Made by a program: the position numbers and the translations under genes. A stretch of 13,749 bases of DNA. Source: an uncultured Actinomycetes bacterium (GTDB taxonomy: Bacteria > Actinomycetota > Thermoleophilia > Miltoncostaeales > Miltoncostaeaceae). Below the pieces are notes generated by a model. It had not been told where the DNA came from and searched no databases. It was given only the letters and a program-made list of their open reading frames with translations. The stretch is from positions 1 through 13,749 of the forward strand of contig CAIPNN010000005.1 in the NCBI GenBank assembly GCA_903866425.1, written 5' to 3'. Of this stretch, positions 1-12,616 are shown in pieces (the stretch's first letter is position 1; every line of letters starts with the position of its first letter).

Positions 1-6590
<6,590 letters not shown>

Positions 6591-6599
6591 GTCGCGAAG

Positions 6600-6605
6600 C
6601 CTCCT
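6600..6605 (-). promoter_or_regulatory. Shine-Dalgarno of rpoB (fixes the TTG start)
   Basis: AGGAGG on the minus strand with 9 nt to TTG (6588-6590). No ATG or GTG in this frame lies at a comparable distance, so this site decides the start codon of rpoB. Confidence 0.75.
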
Positions 6606-6763
6606 GACGTGAGCTCGGTGATGAATGGGCAGGCGTCGATACGCGTTATGGACGCGGACACACAGCGTGAGTGGGCAGTGAGCGGTGCGGGCACGTTCGA
6701 CGCGGCCACCGGACGCCGTCGCACCGGGCGAAAGGCACGAGTTTCGGCGCAGGCGGAACGACC

Positions 6764-6769
6764 ATCATA
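6764..6769 (-). promoter_or_regulatory. Candidate -10 box for rpoB
   Basis: TATGAT on the minus strand matches TATAAT at five of six positions and is preceded by TGTG, resembling an extended -10. No TTGACA-like element is seen 16-18 bases further upstream. It would start transcription near 6757. This is the best candidate seen for a promoter between the plus-strand gene and rpoB. Confidence 0.35.
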
Positions 6770-6890
6770 CACATTTCCCCGCTCTCTGCGCCGACTTCGG
6801 AATATGCCCCGGGAGGACTCCCCGATTTCGGCCTGCGAGACACGATCGCACACGCCGTGCGGCGATGCGTCGGTTGGCCGGGAGACCCGC

Positions 6891-6896
6891 CATACT
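6891..6896 (+). promoter_or_regulatory. Candidate -10 box for a leaderless transcript
   Basis: CATACT lies six bases before the GTG at 6903, so transcription would begin at about the start codon itself. Leaderless mRNAs with this geometry are common in Actinobacteria, and no Shine-Dalgarno sequence is seen at normal distance. No good -35 is visible, so this is a weak call. Confidence 0.25.
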
Positions 6897-6902
6897 CAGG
6901 GC

Positions 6903-7409
6903 GTGTCCACCGATTCACACCACGACCCCGAGGGGTCACCGGTTGCCGAGATCACGGAGCGGCTCGTGCCCCTTCTCGACTCGACGCATCAGGTGTGGGC
7001 CTCCCCGCAGGAGCGGCGACGCCTGCGGGCGTTCGGATTCCGGCCTGCGGTGGAGGCGAACGTGCTGAAGCGTGAATGGCACGGCACACAGGTGCGCGTG
7101 GGGCCCGATGCCCTGCGCGTGGTGTCGGAAGACGGCACCGGCGAACTGGCATGGCGACCCGAACTGGGCCTGACGCTTGACGATCGCCCCTTCACGGCAT
7201 CGCGCGAGGGAATCGCCCTGGCCGAGGCCATCAACGGGCTCATCCAGTCGTACGAGCGCTGGATTGAGGCGCGCGAGGGACGCGAGGAGCGGCTGAAGCG
7301 CGGCCACTGGAGCGCAGCCGATCGCAGGCAGGTGAATGCCCTCGCGGAGACCAGACGGCTGAACCGCCTGCTCACCGGGGGCGGAGGAGCCAAGGGCCGC
7401 CGGCGCTGA
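6903..7409 (+). CDS. Unknown protein, 168 residues, only plus-strand gene in the window
   Basis: I do not recognise this protein. It is predicted soluble, with no signal peptide, membrane segment or Cys cluster. The N-terminal part (residues 15-60) looks like helices with VWASPQERRRLRAFGF. A likely beta region follows at 62-98 (TQVRVGPDALRVV, GELAWRPELGLTL). Then come amphipathic, Arg/Glu-rich helices at 100-155 (NGLIQSYERWIEAREGRE) and a basic Gly/Arg tail. Codon third positions are GC-rich as in the neighbours, supporting a real gene. The frame is open far upstream through rpoB antisense, so the start is uncertain. GTG at 6903 is preferred (possible leaderless promoter). GTG at 6966 has GGAG 6 nt upstream and is an alternative that drops 21 residues. 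The gene is divergent from rpoB and convergent with the 78-residue gene, 23 nt away. Confidence 0.7.
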   Translation: MSTDSHHDPEGSPVAEITERLVPLLDSTHQVWASPQERRRLRAFGFRPAVEANVLKREWHGTQVRVGPDALRVVSEDGTGELAWRPELGLTLDDRPFTASREGIALAEAINGLIQSYERWIEAREGREERLKRGHWSAADRRQVNALAETRRLNRLLTGGGGAKGRRR

Positions 7410-7423
7410 CGCACCGACGGCCC
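7394..7423. terminator. Possible bidirectional hairpin between convergent genes
   Basis: gggccg (7394-7399) and cggccc (7418-7423) can pair around an 18-base loop that includes a small GCG/CGC stem. It spans the end of the plus-strand gene and most of the 23-base convergent gap. There is no T-run on either side, so termination function is only suggested by position. Confidence 0.25.
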
Positions 7424-7432
7424 CGTGAGTCC

Positions 7433-7669
7433 TCAGCCCTGCATGCCGCCCGGCTGGCTGCCGGGGTCGCCCGTGCGGCCGATGACCTTGCCGCCGGCAA
7501 CGTGCTGGAGGTCCTCCAGCCAGCCACCAAGGCGGTCGTAGTCCTTGTCGTCGGGCGCCAGCGTGGCGCGCGCGGCCTCAACCTCGGCGGCAACCTCTTC
7601 GACGTTTGACTTGTTCGCCAGGGACACCCGGTCCCGCAGCTTGCTCTTCACTTCGCGATCGAGCGGCAT
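7433..7669 (-). CDS. Unknown small protein, 78 residues
   Basis: I do not recognise this small protein. It is mostly charged and helical: residues 3-33 (DREVKSKLRDRVSLANKS then EEVAAEVEAAR), a short turn DDKDYDRLGG, another helix WLEDLQHVAGGK, and a Gly/Pro/Gln-rich flexible tail ending GSQPGGMQG. It has no signal peptide, membrane segment or cysteine, so it is cytoplasmic and possibly a helical-bundle or partner-binding protein. The start ATG at 7667-7669 is chosen because GAGG (7677-7680) lies 7 nt upstream. An upstream GTG/ATG-type extension in the same frame to 7768 would run into the preceding protease gene and lacks such a site. It lies 95 bases downstream of the second protease on the same strand and may be the last gene of that transcript. 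No clear promoter was seen in the gap. Confidence 0.65.
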   Translation of the reverse strand: MPLDREVKSKLRDRVSLANKSNVEEVAAEVEAARATLAPDDKDYDRLGGWLEDLQHVAGGKVIGRTGDPGSQPGGMQG

Positions 7670-7764
7670 ATGAATACCTCGTTCGGGGATGGTCGTCCGG
7701 GCGCGTCGCACCCGCTCACCGGGATTGTGCGAAATCTTTCGGCGATTCGCCCGCCAACCGTCAA

Positions 7765-9909
7765 TCAACCCGTGATGCTGAGAATGCGTCGCGTGGTGAC
7801 GGCGTTGCCCGCGCGGTCGGTTGCGGTGAGCGTCGCGGCGTACCGACCGGCCGCAAGCGGGCCCACGGGGATGGTGACGGCACCGGTTGCGGCCACCGTG
7901 ACGGTGCGGTCGATGCGGCGGTTCAGGCGGGCGAGCGTGAGGTCGAGGCGCACCGGGCCGTAGTCGCGCACGTCCAAGGTGGCACGCACACCGGCCGATG
8001 CATCCGCGCCCGTCGCCGCCGCCCCGGGACGCGCCAGCCGCAGCGCCCGAACGCGAGGCGTGCGCGAATCAACCGAGATGGTGGTGCGGCTCGATCCGAC
8101 ATTGCCCACCCAGTCGGTCACATCAACCTGCACCACGTGCGGGCCATCGGGCAGGCGCGAACGACCGATGAGGGCGCTGGGGTTGCTCTCGCCGCTGCGA
8201 CGCGTGACGACCTTGCCGTCAACGAGCACGCTCCAGCGCAGTTGGCGCGAGGCGTCCTGGGCGGTGGCGCTCACACGGAGCGGGACGGTGGCAAAGCGGG
8301 CACGCATGGCCGCACGGCTGACGGCGTCAAGCGTGACGATGGGCGGGTCAACATCGACGCGCACGCGACCGGCACCGAACTGCGGGTCGAGGCCCGGTTC
8401 ACCGAGATCGAGGGCATCACCCATGAGAATGGCCTTGGCCGATGCCGGGTCGACCGGCGTTCCGGCAGCTCGCTGCGACCCGAGCAGCAGCGCGAGCGCG
8501 CCCGCGGCATTGGGCGCCGCATTCGATGTTCCGCCCACCGACTTGGGGCCGGTCGCCGTGCGCACGCGGGTACCGGTGGGCGCAACGATGTCGGGCTTGA
8601 TGCGTCCATCGTCGGTGGTGCCACGCGACGAATACGTCTTGAGCACGTCGTTGCGCCAGTCCACGGCACCGACGGTGATGGATCCCTCGGCGTCGCCGGG
8701 GGTGGGCACGCTGCTGGGCCCCGGGTCGCCGAGCGCCTCAAGGGTGACCTCGCGCGAGAACAGGGTGAGATCCCCACCCGGCGGCGGGCCCGCTGCCAGC
8801 ACCACCCGCAGGCGGAATGTGCCACCGGTAGGCGACAGGTAGTTGGTGAAGCGCTCGGCCGAGCGGGCACCGGCCACCTGATCATCGCGCGACGCGGCCA
8901 CCTCGGTCCACGTCGATCCGTCGAGGTGTTCAAGTACCAGGTCGAGGTCGGTCACCTCGGCACCCGGGTCCTGATTCCATGACAGCGCGAAGGTGATGGG
9001 CGAATTGGCACCCATGTCGAAGGTCCAGCCGTCGACGGGCCAGTCGAGCACGCCATCCTGGTTTGCATCGGCCCATGGGCCCTGCCAGTGCTTCTCGGCG
9101 TAGTTGCCTGCCGAGTTGACCCAGGCGATGCCCGACGCAGCGGCGCGGTCAACGGCCTGGGCCGCGTCACCCGTACCGTCAAACGGGCCCTCGAGGAAAC
9201 TGTTGCTGTGCACCACCACGTCGGGGCGCCGCTGGATGATCCAGTCAACGGCCGCCTGGAAGTCCTGCTCTGTGTGGTAATTCACAAAGACGTAGCGGGC
9301 CTTGGGTGCATAGTCGAACACCGTCTGGGCAACGAGTTCGCCGTGATTGGTGAGGTTGCCGTACGCGTTGCGGCCCGCGAGTCCGTACGCGGCATCGAAA
9401 CTCCGGGTCTCGGTCCGCGCCGCGGGGGGGAGCTCGCCAGCGGCCTGCGCCACCGGCAGATGGGTGCTGCCAAAGCCGAGGTCAAGAATGACGATCGTGA
9501 CGCCCGCGCCATTGGCCGCCAGCGGCATGAGCGCATCGGCGCCCACCCGCTCGACGCCCTCCGAGATGATGGTGACGCCCTTCGCCCCCCCGGGAACGGT
9601 GGCGCCCGGGTCTTCGGGATCGGCGTCGGCATACGACGACGGCGCCACGCCCGCGGCGGCCACGCCCGGAAGGGCGCGGAGGGCGGCAATGCGCGACCGC
9701 GCGACCACTACCTGCAGGTCGCGGCCGTCACGCCGTATGACGCGAAGCGCGGATGCGCCCAGCGCCCGCTGCACGTCCTGCAGGTGCCCCGGCGAGGCGG
9801 TGATCGACACGGGCACCGGCGGGCGGGGGTGCCGCGCTGCCAATGACGGCGATGCCGCGATACCGGCGCCCGCCACCGCGACCGCGGCCAGCATTGCCCC
9901 ACGCCTCAT
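7765..9909 (-). CDS. Secreted S8 (subtilisin-like) serine protease with propeptide and Ig-like C-terminus
   Basis: Exported subtilase of 714 residues. Order of parts: signal peptide 1-25 (MRR, hydrophobic stretch, cleavage near SLA-AR); I9-like propeptide about 31-92; catalytic domain about 112-520; two Ig-like beta domains about 521-615 and 616-714, each closing with a D-x-x-GN motif (TDWVGNVGS, TDRAGNAVT). Triad: Asp143 (VILDLGFG), His189 (NHGELVA), Ser462 (GGTSNAAP). The oxyanion Asn is Asn269 (SAGN). A beta-rich insert of about 125 residues separates Asn269 from the ITVGA strand; LSW...DLDLVL inside it recalls the uncharacterised S8/S53-like group (from memory). The insert begins with an EF-hand-like loop DANQDGVLDW (281-290). 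The usual His of SAAPH is Asn here, and RGP is RGT. The start overlaps the stop of the upstream protease by ATGA, so translation is probably coupled. There is no membrane anchor or sortase motif, so the protein is probably released. Substrate unknown. Confidence 0.9.
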   Translation of the reverse strand: MRRGAMLAAVAVAGAGIAASPSLAARHPRPPVPVSITASPGHLQDVQRALGASALRVIRRDGRDLQVVVARSRIAALRALPGVAAAGVAPSSYADADPEDPGATVPGGAKGVTIISEGVERVGADALMPLAANGAGVTIVILDLGFGSTHLPVAQAAGELPPAARTETRSFDAAYGLAGRNAYGNLTNHGELVAQTVFDYAPKARYVFVNYHTEQDFQAAVDWIIQRRPDVVVHSNSFLEGPFDGTGDAAQAVDRAAASGIAWVNSAGNYAEKHWQGPWADANQDGVLDWPVDGWTFDMGANSPITFALSWNQDPGAEVTDLDLVLEHLDGSTWTEVAASRDDQVAGARSAERFTNYLSPTGGTFRLRVVLAAGPPPGGDLTLFSREVTLEALGDPGPSSVPTPGDAEGSITVGAVDWRNDVLKTYSSRGTTDDGRIKPDIVAPTGTRVRTATGPKSVGGTSNAAPNAAGALALLLGSQRAAGTPVDPASAKAILMGDALDLGEPGLDPQFGAGRVRVDVDPPIVTLDAVSRAAMRARFATVPLRVSATAQDASRQLRWSVLVDGKVVTRRSGESNPSALIGRSRLPDGPHVVQVDVTDWVGNVGSSRTTISVDSRTPRVRALRLARPGAAATGADASAGVRATLDVRDYGPVRLDLTLARLNRRIDRTVTVAATGAVTIPVGPLAAGRYAATLTATDRAGNAVTTRRILSITG

Positions 9910-11360
9910 CGCACCACCACCGCGCGCTTCGCAGTGATCACATTGCCCGCGGAGTCCTCCGCGGTGACCACAACGCGATGCCGGCCCTTCTTCAGCAGGC
10001 CGGATCGGTAGCGGGCGACGGGGCCGAGCGCCTTCGTCACCTGTCGTCCGTCAAGCTTCACCGTGACTGAGTTCATCGTCCCGTCATCAAAGGCCTGCAC
10101 ACGGATGACCGGTCGTCGTCCGGGCGTGATGCCCACCCGCACCAGCGGCGGCGCGAAATCAACCCGCACCATCCCCGATCCGCTCGCGCTATCCGCGCCC
10201 TTGGTCTCAATATCGCGGGCACGGGCGAGGAGGTACGCGCGCAGGGACGCGGCATCGGCCGGCTGCCCTGTCGCCATGCGTTGCTGGCGCACCAGCACCG
10301 CGGCCCCGGCCACGTGCGGTGCTGATGCCGACGTGCCGCCCGTTCCCGGAAATGCGAGGTTGGATGTGACGTAGGTGGGGCCGACGATCTCCGGCTTCTG
10401 GCGCCCGTCGCCGGTGGGTCCCCGCGACGAATAGTCGGCCACCTTCAGATCGCCCCACGTGGCGGCACCCACCGTGAGCGAACCGGCAGCGTCGCCGGGT
10501 GTGGCGACGCTGCCCTCGGCGACGGCGGCACTGCCGAACGAGACGGTGCGCGAGAAGACGTCGAGGGATACGGGCGCACCGGCGACCTGGCGCACCACGG
10601 CGCGCCATGCGCCACCGTCCACCGTGACCGGTGGTGTGCGGCGCGTGGCATCCGACCGTGCAACCTCGAGCCATGCCCCGTCGGGGAGCTGCCGCTCAAT
10701 CGACACCACGGCGTCCACACCGGAACCCGACCAGCCGATTCCGAACGCGAGCGTCTCGCTGGGCTGAGGGGCGACGGAAATGGGCACCCCGTTGGCATCG
10801 GCAGTTCCGCGCCAGTGGCGCTTCGCAAAGTTGCCCGACGAGTTGATCCACAGCACGCCCCGTGCCGCAGCGGCGTCCACCGCACGCGCGAGGGGCCCTG
10901 TGCCATCGAACGGGCCACCGAGGATTGAGTTGGAGTGACTCACGATGGGGATGCCCTGATCGGCAATCCACCGCGTCGCCTGCACGAACTCATCGTCGGA
11001 GTGGTAGTTCACCAGCACCAGGCCCACGCCAGGGGCGACGTCGCGGAGGATCTCGGCCATGCGCACGCCATGTTCGGTGGGGGCCTCCAGCTGGTCCTTG
11101 CCCGTAATGCCGTTGACCGCATCGAATGACTTGACGGTCATCTGGTCAATGGGCGGCAGTTCGCCGGCGGCGATGGACCGATCAAGACCGTCGAAACCCT
11201 GGTCGAGCACGGCAACCGTCTGGCCCGCGCCGTCGATGCCAGAGGCCCACATGGCATCGGCCCCAATGCGGAACGCGCCCTGCGAAACGACGCCGAGCGC
11301 GGAGGTGGCCGTGGTGGCCGCCACAAGCGCGGCCACGATGGTGATGGGGATGGGTCGCAT
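9906..11360 (-). CDS. Secreted S8 (subtilisin-like) serine protease, compact paralogue
   Basis: Exported subtilase of 484 residues, first gene of the protease pair. Parts: signal peptide 1-23 (MRPIPITIVAALVAATT, cleavage near SALG-VV); catalytic domain about 27-400; one Ig-like C-terminal domain about 404-484 ending EDSAGNVITAK. Triad: Asp53 (VAVLDQGFD), His97 (TEHGVRMAE), Ser344 (GGTSASAPHVAG). The oxyanion Asn is Asn177 (SSGN). A beta-rich insert (about 182-283) sits between Asn177 and the LTVGA strand, as in the paralogue. There is no room for a propeptide between signal peptide and catalytic domain, which is unusual for a secreted subtilase. The two proteins share AGELPP, GPFDGTG and the GN-A-x-x-HW-x-G-x-x-ADAN pattern, so they arose by duplication. 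The start ATG at 11360 is preferred over GTG at 11372: an AGGTG lies about 9 nt before the ATG, and the signal peptide then begins MRP. It lies 117 bases downstream of rplL, so read-through from the ribosomal operon is possible. Confidence 0.9.
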   Translation of the reverse strand: MRPIPITIVAALVAATTATSALGVVSQGAFRIGADAMWASGIDGAGQTVAVLDQGFDGLDRSIAAGELPPIDQMTVKSFDAVNGITGKDQLEAPTEHGVRMAEILRDVAPGVGLVLVNYHSDDEFVQATRWIADQGIPIVSHSNSILGGPFDGTGPLARAVDAAAARGVLWINSSGNFAKRHWRGTADANGVPISVAPQPSETLAFGIGWSGSGVDAVVSIERQLPDGAWLEVARSDATRRTPPVTVDGGAWRAVVRQVAGAPVSLDVFSRTVSFGSAAVAEGSVATPGDAAGSLTVGAATWGDLKVADYSSRGPTGDGRQKPEIVGPTYVTSNLAFPGTGGTSASAPHVAGAAVLVRQQRMATGQPADAASLRAYLLARARDIETKGADSASGSGMVRVDFAPPLVRVGITPGRRPVIRVQAFDDGTMNSVTVKLDGRQVTKALGPVARYRSGLLKKGRHRVVVTAEDSAGNVITAKRAVVVR

Positions 11361-11477
11361 GCAACCCGGCACCTAATCAGACCCTGCGGGTGTCACCGGA
11401 ACCGCAGGGCACGAGGGGACCGCGCTCCGGGGAGGCGCCCGGTGTGGACGCCCCCCCGAAATGCGGCAACAGCGGTA
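11361..11477 (-). terminator. rplL-protease gap with two GC-rich hairpins
   Basis: Downstream of the rplL stop, the minus-strand RNA can form GGGGGGGCG/CGCCTCCCC (arms 11449-11457 and 11429-11437, nine pairs with one G-U, 11-base loop). It can also form CCCTGCGG/CCGCAGGG (arms 11402-11409 and 11382-11389, eight perfect pairs, 12-base loop). Neither is followed by a real T-run (the second has TCTGATT). U-poor hairpin terminators have been proposed for Actinobacteria, so the first may end the rplJL transcript. No convincing -35/-10 pair for the protease genes was found here. Confidence 0.4.
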
Positions 11478-11861
11478 CTACGAAAGGCTGGCGGTGCCGC
11501 CGGCCTCTTCGATCTGCGTCTTGATCTGCTCGGCCTCATCCTTGGCCACGCCCTCCTTGATGGTGCCGGGGGCACCGTCAACGAGGTCCTTGGCCTCCTT
11601 CAGGCCCAGACCGGTGACTGCGCGGACGACCTTGATCACCTGGATCTTCTTGTCGCCTGCGGAATCGAGCGTGATGGTGAAGGCCGACTTCTCCTCCGCA
11701 CCGCCGCCATCGCCACCGGCAGCCGGGGCTGCGGCAACCGCAACCGGGGCGGCCGCGGCGCTGACGCCGAAGGCCTCCTCGAGTGCCTTGATGCGCTCGG
11801 AAAGCTCCAGCACCGAAATGCCCTTGAGCTCGTCGATCCACTCCTCAGTGGTCATCGCCAT
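11478..11861 (-). CDS. rplL: 50S ribosomal protein bL12 (L7/L12)
   Basis: Stalk protein of the large ribosomal subunit, present as several dimers on L10, where it recruits and stimulates translation GTPases. It has 127 residues, the usual length. The N-terminal dimerisation helices TEEWIDELKGISVLELSERI bind L10. An Ala/Pro/Gly hinge follows at about 33-56. The C-terminal factor-binding domain (about 57-127) contains KKIQVIKVVRAVTGLGLKEAK and the conserved Lys/Gly/Leu surface. The ATG start at 11859-11861 has GGAG 7 nt upstream (11869-11872). It lies 2 bases after the rplJ stop and is surely co-transcribed with it. Unambiguous. Confidence 0.99.
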   Translation of the reverse strand: MAMTTEEWIDELKGISVLELSERIKALEEAFGVSAAAAPVAVAAAPAAGGDGGGAEEKSAFTITLDSAGDKKIQVIKVVRAVTGLGLKEAKDLVDGAPGTIKEGVAKDEAEQIKTQIEEAGGTASLS

Positions 11862-11863
11862 GT

Positions 11864-12616
11864 TCAGTCTCCTTCAGTGGTGTCGTCGGCAGCCGGCTCG
11901 GCGTCCGCGGTGTCGTCGGCTGCCGGCTGCTGCTCGGCCTCCGTGCTGTCGTCGGCGGCCGGAGTCTCCTCGGCCACAGGCGCCTCGGCGGATGCCTCAG
12001 CGGGTGCATCTGCCTCGGCAGCCGGCGCGTCGGCCGTCTCCGGGGCGGCCTCGGCAACGGGTGCCTCGGCGGGAGCCGCTGCCTCGGCGGGAGCCTCCGC
12101 GGCGCGCTGTGCGTGATACGCACCGAGCGCCCGGGCCATACCGGACAGCAGGCTGTTGAGTGCATTCGCAGTGCCCTGCAGCGGGCTTGCGATACCACCC
12201 ACAAGACGGGCCAGAAGCTCGTCGCGGGGCGGCAGGGCGGCGAGCTGCTTGAGCTCTTCACCCGAAATGGGGGCGCCATCGAGGATGCCGCCCTTCATCG
12301 AGAGGCGGTCCTCCGACTTCTTGGCGAAGTCGTTGATCGCCTTGGCCACGGCCGCGGGGTCACCCTTGGCCCACACCAGGGCGGTCTGCCCCACGAGGTA
12401 CTCGAGGAGTGCCTCGTTGCCCACCTCGGCGCATGCGCGTCGGGCGAGCGTGTTCTTGACGACCTGGAACTGACCGTCGGCCTCGCGCAACGCGCCACGA
12501 AGCGTCTCGACCTCACGAACGCTCAGGCCGTGGAACTCCGTCGCAATGACGGTGTCCGTTTCCTTGAGGCGCTCTGCAATGACCGCAATCGCGGCCTGCT
12601 TCTGTTCCCTGTTCAG
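11864..12616 (-). CDS. rplJ: 50S ribosomal protein uL10, apparent CTG start, long acidic tail
   Basis: Base of the ribosomal stalk: it binds 23S rRNA and carries the L12 dimers. It has 250 residues where 165-180 is usual. The globular part is residues 1-130 (VIATEFHGLSV, FQVVKNTLARRA, LVWAKGDPAAVAKAI, LSMKGGILDGAPIS). The L12-binding helix is about 130-172 (PPRDELLARLVGGIASPLQG...). Then comes a 79-residue Ala/Glu/Pro/Asp tail. The start is placed at CTG 12614-12616 because GGAGGT (12623-12628) lies 6 nt upstream and the protein then begins (M)NREQK, as homologues do. No ATG, GTG or TTG in this frame fits. The only upstream ATG (12679) lies inside the leader hairpin and would add 21 unrelated residues. 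Expression is likely autoregulated by the L10-L12 complex through the leader. Function is certain; the start codon is an inference. Confidence 0.97.
   Translation of the reverse strand: MNREQKQAAIAVIAERLKETDTVIATEFHGLSVREVETLRGALREADGQFQVVKNTLARRACAEVGNEALLEYLVGQTALVWAKGDPAAVAKAINDFAKKSEDRLSMKGGILDGAPISGEELKQLAALPPRDELLARLVGGIASPLQGTANALNSLLSGMARALGAYHAQRAAEAPAEAAAPAEAPVAEAAPETADAPAAEADAPAEASAEAPVAEETPAADDSTEAEQQPAADDTADAEPAADDTTEGD
11879..12095. repeat. rplJ: Short direct repeats encoding the L10 acidic tail
   Basis: Within the 3' third of rplJ, a 16-base unit (12062-12077) recurs exactly at 12080-12095, an 18-base period. A 20-base unit (11879-11898) recurs with one mismatch at 11909-11928, a 30-base period. 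Both periods are multiples of three, and the second gives the protein repeat PAADDT-x4-PAADDT. This is consistent with in-frame repeat expansion. Confidence 0.75.

Larger units (their letters stand above)
6591..6902. promoter_or_regulatory. Divergent intergenic region between rpoB and the plus-strand unknown gene
   Basis: These 312 bases hold no gene I can support and must carry control signals for both directions. Seen on the minus strand: the rpoB SD; a possible -10 box (TATGAT at 6764-6769) with no convincing -35; and between them a potential RNA hairpin at 6698-6721 (CGAC-GGC ... GCC-GUCG, with a short bulge), flanked by the complementary hexamers ggtgcg (6684-6689) and cgcacc (6720-6725). 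If transcription starts near 6757, rpoB would have a structured leader of about 165 nt. On the plus strand only a weak -10-like CATACT lies directly before the GTG. The promoter assignments are pattern reading only. Confidence 0.45.

Noticed and set aside
7670..7768. Longer start for the 78-residue gene
   Set aside because: The extension overlaps the protease stop, has an Arg-rich unconserved look and no SD, while GAGG precedes the ATG at 7669.
7606..8982. Plus-strand frame of 458 codons opposite the long protease
   Set aside because: Arg/Gly/His-rich mirror of the S8 protease coding strand, whose triad and domains are clear.
11361..11372. Upstream GTG start (MPGC) for the compact protease
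   Set aside because: The AGGTG that would serve as SD overlaps this GTG. It is correctly spaced for the ATG at 11360, which also gives a normal signal peptide.
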